Shown: positions 23,139-36,818, counted from the first letter of the stretch. The stretch is 64,000 bases of DNA from Lunularia cruciata (GCA_948567375.1 OX419759.1:60912593-60976592); one strand, 5' to 3'. Notes: generated by a model not told the origin, from the sequence alone. Translations and numbers: made by a program.

Positions 23139-26100
23139 CAATGCCATGGTCAAAGATGCTGCTTCACGACTAACTCATATTCATTGTACACAGAAGCTAC
23201 ACGAATTCTGAAGTAGTGTTTGGGAGCTACTCCAGATTCCTTCAGTAAAGATTTCCTTGTTGTGAAGAAATATCAAGCAAGCTCAAATCCCACCTTCCCC
23301 CTCGTAAGCAGCAATACTGGTCCCAGATGTATCCAAGGATTGAATGCCACTGCTCCTCTCTAGGAGACTTCTCCCCTACTACCGTTAGTAGGAAATTATG
23401 TACATTACTTAACATACCTGGATGTATGGTAAACTAGGAAAGCTTCGTAGAGAACGGTTCTTCGGATCTAGAGGTATATGCTGCGGCGGAACCTGGGACG
23501 GAATCTGGTTGCACAACTGTCGGTTTCTCGAGTTGGAGCTTTGCCTTCTCAACTTCCAAGTAGCTGAAAGGCCAGTGCATGTTTCCCCCAACGATGCATG
23601 AAAACTAAAGCGATAAGTCGTAGACCTGGCCCTAAACTGTTTCTCTTCTGCCCAGAATTCCCTCTATCGGAAAGTATCTAGAAGAAATGTTGTTTTATGC
23701 GAACGATCTTCTCTGGGCGTGCAGAATGTTAAACCCGACTGTTAAGTTGGTGGGGGAGATACCTCTCATAGTCTCGAGGTGCGTATTATCTAGACAAACC
23801 TGCTTATGGATCAGGTTCATCAGATCCTGGCCAAGGTCATATAGGTGGAGAATTATTCTCGGGATTGTTCCCACTGGCTACTTTGTGGAGGTTGGGAAAC
23901 CACGAACGACCAAGAGTCAATGCATTCTGTATCCTTCCACTGACGCCTCCAACTTTGTAAAAGATAAAAGTTAGGGGAAGGTGTGTTAAATTTCTTTCCT
24001 ATTTTTACTTATTAAACTTCCAAGCTTCTCAACCGCAATACAGAGTCCGATTCCATCTCGTTTCCTGGTCTCGTTTATTAGAGCAAGCTTCGTCCACCTC
24101 CCTCGTTTTAACTTGATTAGGCGTGGCATTCAATCTTCCGATTCTGTTTACCTAAACCACTAAAAAAATAAAATCGCTACGTCCATCTGCAACTTGTATT
24201 TCTCGTGCAACGGTTTATGCTGCTATGAGTAGACGTCTCTGATATTAAGGCCGGCTTTGTTGCGATACCTATCCTCGGAAGTCCGTCCATTCAACTTACC
24301 TCACCTCCCGTAAGCAAGACCGACCTACTAAAGTGGAAACCGCGTTTCCAACAGTTCCTATGTAGTCAATGGGCCCACATTTATCCATCAACTTTGTCTC
24401 TTTTCTCCAGTAGTATCTGCATTTGGCACAGTCGACACTTCGATAAAATCTATTGGAATTTTCTCATCAAAGAACACGGATGTGATTGCTTTGTACGGTA
24501 TGTGAACAGTCGGTCCGAAGAACTTTGAATTGGGTCAAGTTAGTCAACGGTACCAGTGTACTTGACTACAGTTCAGCCCGTTGGTATACTTTACCATATA
24601 CAGTAATAGTCATTTGGATGCGACAAGTCCAAGAATCTGTTTAGATGCAAGCTCAGTACCAGTTGACGTTATTGTGATCTTGAGTGACTCCCCGAGTGCC
24701 GTCAACTTTATAGCATGTCAGTCGCTACTGTAGAATGTGATATCTTATTGATGTGATTCTTTATCAAGGACCACTCACGAATTATTAAACAGCACGGTGT
24801 TTTTAACTTAAACCGTGTACCATTCAAAGGACTTCGAAATCCCTGCTGTGTTACAACGAAGGTTTGAAGGTTTCCTACTCACCTTTAGTACCTTGACACC
24901 CAATATCTAGTTTATTCACAGAATGTCATGCACTATAGAAACATGAAGATCTCTAGTGCAGTCCACCATATATGGCTCAATATTTTAATGAAGAAAGGAA
25001 GGACTGCCTACTGTTTTGATCATCACCCCTTCCAACGCCATCTGAAGGTATGACATCAGATAAACGTGGTGCTCCGGGAATCTGAGGAGGTATAGGAGCT
25101 TGTCACAAGAGTGATGTGTCACTAATAGACTTTAATCTTAAGGTATGTTGTCCCGAGAATACGAGTTTGAAATCTTGACGGTATGTTACTTTCGGCTCGG
25201 TCGAATCTGAATCGCTCTAACATCGCCACAATTGTCCTCTATGTCTTTTGGGGTGGGTATACAGACGCTACTTTTATGAATTGTATGGATATGGTTTAAA
25301 CGAATGAACAGCGCAGATGGGCTTTTTACCACCTCACATTGTGAATTTCCTCAAAGTAAAGGTTCGGTTCTTTACGTCGAGACAAAATCTCTAGTTTCTC
25401 TTTCCCATCGTAAAGAGGGAAGGACGACCGCGTAGAAAAAAATGAAGGATGGGAAGGCCCCATCAAGCCGTAGACGAAAACCATAAACACCATAGACGAT
25501 TTCACATAAATTACCGTTGTGTAATACAATATTCTTTTTGAGAACCATGATGGGCAATTTCAAGAAGCTTGCAATATTGGCGTTGTACTTGAACCATCCA
25601 TGTTTTATTTCGCACACATATATTTGCTCCCACTGTCACAGACCTCCGTCTAGACACTGAAGATATGAAAGCATACCAACTACATGGTTATTAGACAAAG
25701 TTGGTTGAGGTTGGTAATAAGCAAACTGGCAGAACTAGACAGTGGATGATGATGAAATCTGGACGATCACTGATCTAATCTTTTTGAGTGGATGCAGTTG
25801 GGATCTAAACCTATTCATATCATATATCTTTGCTTGAGAGAAATTCTATTTCTTGATGATTGTCAAAATATGTCATACTGTTGAAGTGATCGTGACAGAA
25901 TAGGAATCCATTAAGAGCAAGGAATGCCTCCCTCCTGAATGGAAGATGGATGAGGCTTGAGCAAGCGCAATTAATAATAAGTGATTACAATTCTTAGTTT
26001 GGCTAGCTCTGCTAATCTATCGCCCCCTGAAAAGAGGCCTATTTCGGACACCCATCACTGAAGAATTCGGCACACTTAAATTTTGGCTCTTGGGTCTTGC

Positions 26101-26616
26101 TTATAAGCTGCCGAAGCCAAAAGAAGCAATCAAAAACTCAATTCGAGGTACATGAGAACTTCGCAAAAACGAGTTCCTGTGTCAAGAACAGGAAGTTTCA
26201 CACGAACAGGAAGTTACACGTTGTGTAGTACGATTAGAATGTGGCCTTCTCAGGGATGCTCAGACCACAAGAAGAGAATCTTTGTTAAGTGACAGTCCTG
26301 GATACATAATGTATGGGACCAACCAGATAGAACCCTATTCAATGGATTCACTTAGAATATAGCCTACCAAATATATGTTTCTTGGGATTTGAAACGTTTG
26401 TAGATTCAAAGACAGCAAGAACATAGTGAGCGACATCCGAACATCACCCTAATATAATCTGCTCGAGAAGGAAATTTCCATAAGTTCTGACTCCAGAGCA
26501 GCACAGTCTCAAGAATGAGAGAAGAACAATTATAGTTTCTACGGGTTTCAAGAATTTTCTGTAAAACTAACTTTATGCTAGACATATTCAATAACACAAC
26601 TATTGACTACTTCTGT

Positions 26617-26872
26617 TTTTTGTTCCTGGTCTTTTTGTACTAGCAAAATTTAAACATGTCTCCGATGTATAGGTCAGTTCTACGTAGATGGAGTACAACA
26701 AGTTCAGTAATTTGAAGTTACTTCTTGTTTTTGTTCCTGGTCTTCTGTTTTTGTTCCTGGTCTTTTCCTACGCGGTCGCCTTTTTTCTCTTGTATTAGTA
26801 AAATTTAAACGTGTCTCTATATGTATAGGTCAGTTCTACTTTCATGAGTAGAACAAGTTCAGTAATTTGAAG
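26617..26872. repeat. Imperfect tandem duplication
   Basis: The blocks TTTTTGTTCCTGGTCTT, AAATTTAAAC.TGTCTC, GTATAGGTCAGTTCTAC and CAAGTTCAGTAATTTGAAGT occur twice in the same order, starting near 26617 and 26750. The TTTTTGTTCCTGGTCT block also occurs a third time near 26727. Confidence 0.85.
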
Positions 26873-28878
26873 TGGTTGAGATGTGAACAGCATTTATAAC
26901 TCCTGTCTACTGTACCCAAACTTCCCGGCTCTTTTATATTTACTACATTTAATTTAAAGAAAACCTCTGAGTTCAGAAAAGAGTGGTCTTTGTGTGCTCA
27001 TCCTACAGGATTACACTTTTGTGCAATTCTCAGTACAACAGACCATGATGGTATGACATGTTCCCTTTAGCAGTTAGGTAACCACCCATTCCTTCAGATA
27101 GAATTGTGACAGACTTACACATCAAACGTTTAGGCGATATACCGTTAAAAGTTCGGTTAGAAGGTCAGGCTGTACATGAATCTAACAGTGGTCCAAAATC
27201 GACAGGAGTTGTGGATGGGAACAAGCTCCAGAAGACTAGTGATTGTTGTCTCTTTGAGGTCATCCATCTGTCGAATCCCGAGAAGGTAGTTCTCTCCATG
27301 ATCTGTTGGTGTTCCCCACTAAGCAGAACTGACCTTTGTGATCATTCTTCTGAAGACTGTAGCATGTGCAATGTGATCTCGTTCTGGAAATATCAGGCAC
27401 GAGTGAACAGTCCACTCCCTTATTTTTCTACCTCCTAATTTGTCTGTGTTATCAAAGTATGTTTTTGTCCTGACTCATACTCATACACATTTGGAGAATT
27501 GTCACCAGTTTCAGTTCGTAAGACTAAGAGCTTTCATGTCTCTTTCCTCATCTCTTCTTCTTCCATTTCTAAACTGGACAATCGTTGGGTTAGAGTTTAA
27601 ATAGCTTCTGTAGTTCTTTTCGATGAAATTCCCTCCATCTCCACAACGTTCACTTGTCAATACTCCAAAGTGTTATAAATCTAAGAAGCTTCACAGACCA
27701 AATAAACCTTAACCAGTACCGTATATGTCAATTCTTAGAATCAAATCATAACGGTTATTTCTATTCCTCTCGTACACAACAGAACTTAGACTTACATCTA
27801 TTGTTTATACTGAAATGTATTGCAATTTCTCTGAATCTCCCTATCCTAAAACTCATTATCGTTATGGTAACTTCCTAAATAGTACTAGTCTAAATCTATA
27901 GCAGCCTGAGAAAAGGCAGATCTTTAGAAGGACATATAATTCCAAGGCCTGAACGGAAAGATCTGTAAAAAGTACATGAAAATGTAAGAGAAGTTTGTCA
28001 TGTAATGTTTCGTGCATGAACACAACAGTACTATGCACAGCTGCAGCACTAATAAATTTGATGTAGTTTTACACAACCACTATCCTTCATGATTCCACCG
28101 TTCACTCGACTTCCCAATATGTACCTAACTCTCTTTATTCTATCCAAGCTTGTTATCCATAGTTTTTTTATCCAAAGTTTGTCCTTTACATTGATATTGT
28201 TTTTCTTCTCAATCACTTGTTTATAGAAATCTTTGCTTTTCTCGTCGATACTAGTACCTAGTACCTGTAATCATTATCAAATATTGAAAGGACTATCATT
28301 ACGTGGGTGGTTTCCGCGTACAGTCGACGATTTAACCTTTGTTACTCATTTCCCATGTACTAAGATGAAATACAAAGCAAATACTTGCTTGTTCTTTGTA
28401 TCACTCCAAATATCAGAAGACTATTAGTGACACGGCTGAGTACTCTAAAGTCTACTCCAAATCATGATAGAAGTATGTTAGCAATAAATTTAACAGTTAA
28501 GTTTCCAAGGATTTGACCCGGAAATTTTAGGCATTAAATGTTCTTAAAATGCCAAGAGCTAAAAGACTAGGACAAAGTAGGTGAAGAAAATATTTCCTTT
28601 TGATACAAAGAGAAAACATTTACTTATATATCGTAGGAGGATACATAACAGTCCAAACATGGAAGATAGACCAAGATGACAAAATAAGTCAATGATAACA
28701 ATGTCATCCTATTACATACCTTATGAACGCATTAAAATACTTCACAGGACTATATCACATCGAAGCTGCTTGTAGCGTACTTTCGGTGACATGAACATTC
28801 ATCCTCACGTGGTTGGTGTTCTCGTGCATAGATCTGATGAGATAGTCCTTGTAGCATGCTAGAATCAAAACTGTGCAG

Positions 28879-28966
28879 AGTAACAATAGTGAATGTAGTT
28901 TCTATCGGGTATTAGTGCCCAAAGTAACAATAGTGAATGTTGTAGTGTCAATCGGGTACTCGTACG
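28879..28966. repeat. Short tandem duplication
   Basis: AGTAACAATAGTGAATGT followed by an ATCGGGTA block occurs twice with a step of about 43 bp. Confidence 0.85.
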
Positions 28967-29228
28967 TGCGCAAGAAAAAGTCTTGTAGTCAACGGAAGTT
29001 CCTACTGTACTCGCCCCTTCTCTTTTGGTGCACACTGTGGGAGAGTAATCTGCAGAAAGAGAAAGCGAAAAAGAAAGGATTATGCAAAATATTGAACTTG
29101 GCTTTTCAGATTAAGGATCTTTCAAAAACCTTATCTCTGAGCTTTTTGCAGATTCCTCCGACCTCTGGACAGATTTTAGAAGGCACTTCAATCTTCAGCT
29201 TTATTATGTCAACTCGGCACACAATCCA

Positions 29229-29252
29229 CCCACACTCACTCACTCACTCGCA
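29229..29252. repeat. (CACT)n microsatellite
   Basis: Run of ACTC/CACT tetranucleotides close to the right edge of the mixed-GC island. Confidence 0.85.
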
Positions 29253-29400
29253 TTCTCTTTGGCATTAGGACTCTTACCACGAGGCTACTACTGCCATACG
29301 AACATTGCCTCATCATAGCCATACTACTTCTACTAAGACAGTGAGCGTAGCTACTACAACAATAGATATATTCCACGTAGGAACTACTTTACCTGCCTAA

Positions 29401-30880
29401 AAGAATTCATACGAACATAGACTTTTCTTGAATTTCTAATTTAGTGGGAAATTAAAATTAAATTTTTTTTTACCTGCTCAAAAGATGTCGTAAGAAAATA
29501 GAATTTTCTTGAATTTATAATTTAGTTGGGAATTTTGATTTATAAAATTATTTTGGATGATTATACTTAAAATATTGATAAGGCAAAATGAACAGTCCAG
29601 AAATTTTTTCTTTTCTATTTTATTAATTTGTATATTATCAAGGGTAATTTAATTTAGTAATGGATATTTAGTTACCATGAACCTAATTAATACGTAATTT
29701 TTTTTTTCATTTTATTATTCTAAGTCCAAATTTAAATAAAAATAAATCAAATTTTATTAGGAACACTAGGAATTTTGTAAATTTTTCTCTACTTTTATGC
29801 TATTTTATAATATCAAGGGTACTTTCCATTCAATTCAGGATGTACTTTCAATTAAAGGTACTTTCGTATTAAGCATGTTGAGCTATCATAACAACAATTA
29901 ATGCAAATAAAGTGAGTGCCATTTCCTCATATTGAATCCAAATTTAAATGAGAATAGATGAAATTTAACTAGGACATGTATGTATGTATATGTATACTTT
30001 TAGATATAGTACTCTAATGGTAAGGTGAACATTGTAATTATTAACACCTCTCCAATAGTGGTTTCAATAACTATTAGAATTCTCCTAACTTTTTACAAAT
30101 TTTGAATGCTTCAATGAAGTCCTCCATATGTTGAATTCTCATTCCCTTCAATATTGAGAGACTTGTAATAATTAACAAAGACATGTAAGGATATACAAAG
30201 TATGGACAAACATCCTCAAGTATTTCTTTGGTGATAAAATTTATATGGAGTATGACTAAACCTATCAACAATAAAAACAAATTGAATCAACATAAGAGAT
30301 GAATTTTCATAGTTATTATAATATAAATGAAACACAAGATGATCTTAGATAAAATTTTCATGACCAAATTTTTATCTTTTTCTTATTTTATTTCATTTCT
30401 AGTAGTTTAGTAGTGTTTTAGATAATAGATTAAGTCTCAAGATAGTACTAAGTAGGATAAATTTATTGCATTGTGCTTTGTCCTATATTAAATTTGAATG
30501 ACTAGCTTGTGCTTTGTCCTAAACAAAGTCTGAATGATTAGTTTGTGCTTCATCCTAAATGAAGTCTGAATTTGGCTTGATGAACCTCTTGCAGATTATA
30601 GATTTCCCAAACAAAGGCCAAAATTTTCCTATTACAACCAGAAAATGTAGATTTTGTGTTTTACCCTATCTTTGCTAAACAAACCACACAACAAAGACTA
30701 CAATTTGAGATGGCCTATGATGATATCAGAATTTTGAGGAAGTTCTTTGTACAAGTTGTGGAGTGACAAGGTACTCTCAAAATGATGTTCTATGGGATTC
30801 TGCCGCCAATTCAAAATGCACAACTTGCAACTTGTGGCACATTGCCAAGTAACCATTTGTGACTATTTTGCAAGGGGCTT
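29401..30880. other. AT-rich gene-free stretch
   Basis: Strongly AT-rich DNA, matching 8.4-13.4 kb on the other side of the island. A minus-strand open frame of 68 codons (30074-30280) is hydrophobic but unrecognised. It contains a short tandem repeat, listed separately. Confidence 0.5.
30471..30578. repeat. Three tandem copies of a 36-bp unit
   Basis: TTGTGCTTTGTCCTA or close variants start at 30471, 30507 and 30543, each followed by a TGAATG-type stretch. Confidence 0.9.
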
Positions 30881-31376
30881 TCATGTGCACTATTCGACCA
30901 TGACCAATTGTCATGACAATTGAAGAGAAAACGGGCAGCAAGATCTATAAAATGCTTTTTCTACCCCACCTTGCAAGGAGTTACTTTTTACTTGCATTAT
31001 TTTTCATTTCTCTTGTGGAGGCAACTCTCAAGCTGTTGTCCAAGATCCAATGCAGAGTGCAAAGTGCAAACTCTAGTGAAAAGTGTAGAAGTGTAAGAGT
31101 GCTAGGGGGTAATATGAGAGAAAGTAGAATTGAATTGTTGCAAGATGGTAGAACAAGCTATAGTGGTCAAGACAAAGGCAAAACCACACAAGGCAGACTA
31201 AATCATTTGCAAACCTCTTGAATCATCAATATGTGGATTGCATTGTAGAGTAGAGTACCTAAACAATAGAAATCTATTATTTATGTTGTAGGACTAGAGT
31301 TTTGCAAACCTATCCATGTTAGAAGAAATATTAAAAAACACAGATAAAGTTGGCGAGAGCCAGCCCTGGTATGTGG
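30881..31376 (+). promoter_or_regulatory. Possible LTR promoter segment of the coiled-coil element
   Basis: TATAAAA at 30946-30952 precedes a plus-strand repeat with coding remains (31377 onward). A TGGTAT near 31370 could be the remnant of a methionine-tRNA primer-binding site. LTR borders were not found, so this is a tentative reading. Confidence 0.25.
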
Positions 31377-33441
31377 ACCAAAGACTATTGGCAGCAAGTC
31401 TTAGGGGAAAATTGCATGGCATTTGGCTAGATTTACATTGATACTCCTCATGATAGGCCAAATAAGAGTATGAAAGCCAAGATAAACAATGTGTTTGTAG
31501 GAGGGAAGTACATTAATAGGTATAAAATATCTAAAAGATCCTAGACAAGTTGTAACGGAATCCATCATGAAGTTATTTTGATCAAAATGAACATTGTATG
31601 TCAATCTAAACCAAGCTATTTTCTTCCAACTTTTGTAGAAGGGGAAACATATGAGTTGAGGGTGGATGTTTGATGAACAAGTAAACAAGTTATTGGAGGA
31701 CATGGAACATGGAGTGACCATGATTTTTGTGCCCTTCTTCATGCACTTCTACCTTGGAATGGGCTTTGTAACAAATGAGGAGAAGGAGAAATTTTTTAGT
31801 TTCCAATATCCGGCTTACTTCAATAGACACCCTGATTTGGCCAAGGAAAAATCAAGTATCATGACATAGATGAGGAGTATGCTCATACCAAGAAGTTTGT
31901 ACCTATTAAAGAATCATATAATACCATTGTGATTAGTAAAAAGATACCCTTGATGAAGGTCAAAACCTTGGTCTCCAAGAAACAAAAGAGAAACAAGTTA
32001 TTGAATTTTTGTCAAGTGAAAGTGGGATAACTAGGAGACAAAGTGAGAACAAGGCCTTTATGACAAAAAAAGGTCTCTGGCTCAAGAAGAAACCTCTATA
32101 AACAAGAACTGGTCAAGCAGTTTAGGGTTCAACCAGACTCATTTACATCTCATCATTGGATGCAAAAGAAATAAAATCAAAAGAGGCAACAAACGATACA
32201 CAATCATCACAAATTCTAGACAAAGCTACAAAAGACAAGGGGAAAACACCAATGGAAGATGAACACGAAGGCACCCATCGTTCTTTTGAAGAAATTGCTT
32301 GCGCTAGTGCTTGTCTTCTTCCTCAAACCTTGGCAACTTGGTGGTCCTAATGTGAGCATTATAGATGTCACTCTAGGGATACCAACCAAGGTTTTGTGTT
32401 GGCTAAGGAAATGCAAAAGTAGGAAGCAAAAGCTTGGAAGCTTAAAGAAGAAGATTCCACCATGTGCTACTTGTAAGAAGAGGAAAAACACACTAAGGTA
32501 GCCAACAAGATGACATCAAAACATTTCAAGATGGAGGTTCCTCTCCACAAAATACCATAAGCATAATCTCAAGTGAAAGGTAATGAACCAAATATGACAA
32601 ATGACATTCATCTTTGTTTGAAATACAACAATAATTTCATGGCATGGTTGATGTTGGTATACTTTGTAAACGTAGTAACATCAATGAACTACTAGCAGAA
32701 ATTGCACCCTTCCACAAAGAGTTAGGTTCTACTATTGACAAGCCAATTAAGTTTGTAAATCAAATTTACAACAAAAGAAGCATAGCTACCAAAGACAAGG
32801 CACTCCTTCATATTAAACTAACCAATGCAAATGAATGACTCACAAAGGAGATCATATTGTCAAAAGAGAAAGGCCAATTGCTCAAGAAGTTCCAACAAGA
32901 AGAGTTGGCATTATGAGAACAACACAAAGTCATCTTATGACACCTAAAAATGGAGGTTGATATAATAAGACTAAGGCCACAAAGAGGAGATGAAGGCACA
33001 AGATAAAGGACTAAAAACCATCTGAAAAAAATTGGATGCCACTAATATGAATGGATGCTACAATAATAATGGTATATAATACAATAAAGGTATGGTACAA
33101 GAACCTGAAAATGCTCACAAATCTTTGTATCCAAGAACTTATTATGAGCTTGAAACAAGCACTTGAGAAGGTGGAAGAGATTATATCTGAAGTCAAAACT
33201 TCAACAAGATTGTGAGAGCTTAGCAAACAAGCATGTGGAGCTTCTCACAACCATAGAGCATACAACGACTCAACTCTTGAACCAGTTGGAATAGATGGTC
33301 AATGATACAATGAACCAAATAAAGATCAAAGACTTCAGAATTCAGACTGAGGCACTCAAGAAGAAGGTCTACCCAAAAAATTGGACAAAAATCAAAGACT
33401 TTAGAACTCAAATCAAGGCCCTTGGGAAGAAGGTCTCTATG
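31377..33441 (+). pseudogene. Coiled-coil coding repeat of unknown type, left part
   Basis: Plus-strand coding remains in shifting frames: DEQVNKLLEDMEHG then FFSFQYPAYFNRHPDLAKEK (31669-31858), a Lys/Glu-rich middle, and from 32640 heptad-like stretches such as ELLAEIAPFHKELGS, EIILSKEKGQLLKKFQQEEL and HVELLTTIEHTTTQLLNQLE. The last segment, ending DFRTQIKALGKKVSM at 33441, is cut by element B and resumes at 47147. The composition suggests a long coiled coil. I do not recognise the family; it may be a retrotransposon-carried or structural-type ORF. Many stops make it non-functional. Confidence 0.5.
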
Positions 33442-34076
33442 TGTAATGTTTTGAGCATAGGAGAACCTTCAAGTGAAACACAAGAGAAGAAACACAAAGT
33501 TTAACACTTGATACTCCGATGCCCCAAAGGAGCACCTTGTCTTTATTATATAGCCAAGAGGATTCCTTCAAAGGAAGCTCTACCCTTGGATCAGATATAG
33601 GGATTGGTGACATGTCAGCAAGCTCCACCTTTAGATTAGTTGCATGGATTGGTGACATGTTGGTTCTTGTCCTATCTGATTGGTCAAACTTGTTTGACCA
33701 AACAGAATCTTTAGAGAATCTTCTTGTAAGGAGCGCATAATCACATGGGTGAGATACCATTGGAAAGCTCTCAAAAAGACAAACAATGGAGAGAGAAGGC
33801 AACCCATTTTCCACAAAGGAGAAAAGTCTTTTTCAAGCAAGCCCTTTTATCCAAAGGGGAGCAATCTTTTCATTTTTGAGGCCTAATTCCTCCATTTAGG
33901 CCTTCAAAATTGGCTCTAAAGTTCTCAAGGTGTTTTTGGCTCCTTCCTTATTAGTGGAAGTACTCTTTTGGTGACACCTCTATCTAATCTACTTACTCCA
34001 TCATATATAATGTCCTTCTAGATGTTACTAAGCCAAATTTCACCTCTAGATAATATGTTTAGCTAATGGCATTACA
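33442..34076 (-). repeat. 3' LTR of element B (635 bp)
   Basis: Left-hand LTR; in element orientation it begins TGTAATGCC at 34076 and ends ACATTACA at 33442. It carries the family TATA region near 33545 (TATTATATAGCC on the plus strand). It is preceded, in element orientation, by the purine tract at 34077-34094. Confidence 0.92.
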
Positions 34077-34094
34077 AACCTCTCTCCTTTTAAG
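34077..34094 (-). other. Polypurine tract of element B
   Basis: Minus-strand AAAAGGAGAGAGG directly next to the 3' LTR, matching the position and sequence of the element A tract. It primes plus-strand DNA synthesis. Confidence 0.8.
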
Positions 34095-34999
34095 ATGCAA
34101 TGTCCTCGTTGCAAAGTTGTTGCTCAAAAGATTGCACTAACACCGGTGCACGGATCAAGTTAGCTATTGGCTCCCATGTTGCCTCATACAATGGGTACTC
34201 TTTCCAATATACAAGATATTCTACACGTGGATGTCAAGTAACATGGATGCATTTCTAGAGAAGTGTTGAACTTCATATTCCTTTGTGCCATCAATGAGTG
34301 TTGGATAAGGTCAAATTTCTTGTATGGAAGGAAAGTGTGGCAGTTCAGGTGCATATTTTATGTAGTAAAGAAACATGGAACACTAGATGGATCTTCATGT
34401 GTGATGGTAGCTTGAGGTGATAGTCCATTGTGCCAATTTTCCAAAGGATGGAAAAAAGGCCCAATAAAACAAGGTATGAGCTTACAAGGGCCAACTAATG
34501 TGAGGTTGGTTGTGGACAACCAAACTTGATCCCCAACATTGAACTCCATGTGCCGGCAATGTGCATCTACATATTATTTCTATTGATTTTGGGTGATCTG
34601 CAGCCTATGCTTAGTGTTCTCCACACCTTGTTAGATTCTAGAAACAAAAGTGTTGACAATATCAACCTTGGTAGCCATTAGGTGGATCTTCATCAAGCTC
34701 AAAGGTGTGAAAGTGTGCTCTCTATACATGAGGAAGAATGGTGTGACCCATTTGGATACATTCATTGAATTGTTGTAGGAAAATTCCACAAATAGAAGTA
34801 AGGTGTCTCACCTCTCTTGCTCATCTAAGGTGAATCTCCAAAGTCTGTAATAGTGCAATTAGCCTGCTTTTTTTGTCCATCGATATGTGGATGGTAAGTT
34901 GTAGACATGGCCAATTTGGTTTTGAAGATGCCAATGAGTGTTCTCCAAAATAAATTGGTGAATTGAGTCCCTTTATTGGTGATGAGCACTTGAGACAAG
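34095..34999 (-). pseudogene. Integrase C-terminal half and chromodomain of element B
   Basis: Minus strand. Integrase core reads HGLSQVLITNKGTQFTNLFW (second catalytic Asp as N) and KTKLAMSTTYHPHIDGQ near 34995-34860. It is followed by a linker MEFNVGDQVWLSTTNLTLVG (34549-34490) and a chromodomain remnant YWKEYPLYEATWEPIANL near 34170. Stops and frameshifts occur throughout. The N-terminal part lies beyond the solo LTR at 35728-36083 and, beyond element A, from 42669. Confidence 0.8.
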
Positions 35000-35004
35000 C
35001 CATG

Positions 35005-35727
35005 TGTAATATTTTGAGAATAGAGAAACACAATAGAGAAAACACAAATTCCACATTCAAACTCCGAGGCCCCAAAGGAGCACGGTCTCTTTACTATATA
35101 GCCAAAGAGGATCTCTTCCAAGGAAGCTCCACCATAGGATTAGGTACATGGATAGTTGACGTCTCAACAAGCTCAACCCTTCGATTACTTACTTGGATGA
35201 GTGACATATTGGTCTTGATCCCATCTGGTTGGTCAAATAGGCTTTGATTGGAGGGAATCATTTAAGGAATCTTCTTGTAGGAATCTCAAAATCACATGGG
35301 TGAGGCACCATTGGAAAGCTCTTAATGAGAAAACATGTGGGGAAGGAAGGCCAGCCTCTCCACCAATTGGGAGAGGGGGGGGGGGGAATTTGCACATTTT
35401 TGAGGCCTCCAAAATTGTGTTTGAAGTTTTCAAGCTTATTATGGCTTTTTCCCTATTAGTAGAAGTGCTATTTTAGTGATACCTCTATCTGATCTACTTT
35501 CTCCATCATGTGTAATATCTTTCCAAAGGTCACCACCCCAAGTTTCACCTCTAGATCATAAAGATTCTAAAGTTTCCAAGCACGTTTTGATTTCTGGCCT
35601 ATTGATAGAAGTACTCTTTTGGTGAAACCTATGTCTGATCTACTTAGTCCATCATGTATAACATCCTTCCAGAAGTTACCAAACAAAATTTCATTTTTAG
35701 ATCATTTGTCTAGCTATTTGTATTAAA
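35005..35727 (-). repeat. Solo LTR (723 bp) inserted in element B integrase
   Basis: Plus strand begins TGTAATATT and ends GTATTAAA (last pair decayed from CA). Internal landmarks show minus orientation. Flanked by identical 5-mers CCATG at 35000-35004 and 35728-35732. The integrase frame SHHG|LSQ rejoins exactly across it. It contains a run of G at about 35375-35387. Confidence 0.93.
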
Positions 35728-36083
35728 CCATGGTGAGAAAATACTACATCTAAGTACAATTGAGCTAATTATGGAGAAGTCATGTCCTTGGTGGTAGGTC
35801 ACATATGAATCATTTTTTTAAGTTGGTCAACAAATACTTCAATGGAGTCAAACCTTGAGGTGGTCTTAGGTAATTCACAAATCAGATCCATGCTTACCTA
35901 TTCCTAACATTGCATAGGAGTAGGGAAGGGTTGAAGGAGTCCTTCGAGAGCTTGATTAGAAGCTTTATTTTGCTAATAGAGTAGGTAGCTTCAAACATAT
36001 TCCATCACATTATTGCTCATCTTGGGCCAATAGTAATGGCATTTGATTGCATTTAAGGTCTTGTCTACTCCAACGTGATCTAT
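35728..36083 (-). pseudogene. Integrase middle segment of element B
   Basis: Minus-strand reading: HVGVDKTLN, CHYYWPKMSNNVMEYV (zinc-binding domain with its second Cys decayed), SMDLICELPKTTS (first catalytic Asp), FVDQLKKMIHM, QLYLDVVFSHHG. It lies between the element A insertion (36084) and the solo LTR, and is collinear with element A integrase at 40650-41010. Confidence 0.85.
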
Positions 36084-36818
36084 TATAATACCACAAGCTA
36101 GCCATATGATCTAGATGTGGAATTTGGTTTGGTAACATCTAGAATGATGTTATACATGATGGTCAAAATAGATCAGATAGAAGTATCACCAAAAGAGTAC
36201 TTCTACTAAAAGAATAGAAACTGAAATAGACTTGAGAACCTTAGAACCAATAGCTAGACATATGATTTAAAGGTGAGAATTGGTTTGGTAATATCTGGAA
36301 GGATGTTACACATGATGGACTAAACAGATCAGAAAGAGGTATCACTAAAAGGGGACTTCTACTAATAAAGTAGGAACCAAAATATGCTTGAAAACTTTGA
36401 AGGCAATTTTGGAGGCCTAAATGGATGATTAGGCCTAAAAAATGTGCAGGTTCTCCCCCAAGGAAGGAAAGGTTGGCCTTCCCTCCCCCATGGTTTTTCT
36501 TGTCAAGAGCTTTCCAACGATACCTTACTCACGTGATTTTGAGACTCCTACATGAAGATTCCCTAAAAGATTCCCTCTAGTCAAAGCTTGTTTGACCAAC
36601 CAGATAGGACCTAGACCAACATGTCACCCATCCAAGTAAGTCATCCAAGGGTGAAGCTTGATGACATGTCACCTATCTGTGTGCCTAATCCTATGGTGGA
36701 GCTTCCTTGGAGGAGATCCTCTTTGTCTATATAATAAAGAAAAGGTGCTCCTTTGGAGCACTGAATGTTGAGTGTGTAATCTGTGTTTTCTCTCTTCTCT
36801 TGTCCTCGGAGTATTACA
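36084..36818 (+). repeat. 5' LTR of element A (735 bp)
   Basis: Begins TATAATACC (TG decayed to TA) and ends GTATTACA. Promoter-like TATATAATAAAG at about 36728. Confidence 0.93.

Larger units (their letters stand above)
23139..29400. other. 3' UTR of PIGS and gene-free remainder of the island
   Basis: The first few hundred bases must include the PIGS 3' UTR. Beyond it I see no gene I can name. Open frames of 95 aa (23687-23974), 110 aa (27106-27438) and 131 aa (28873-29268) exist, but they show no recognisable motif, domain or convincing coding character. Small tandem repeats are listed separately. Confidence 0.5.

Noticed and set aside
27106..27438. 110-codon open frame downstream of PIGS
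   Set aside because: No recognisable domain, no splice context and no homology I can name; could be chance in mixed-GC DNA.
28873..29268. 131-codon open frame at the edge of the island
   Set aside because: Starts inside a tandem duplication and ends in a CACT microsatellite; composition looks non-coding.
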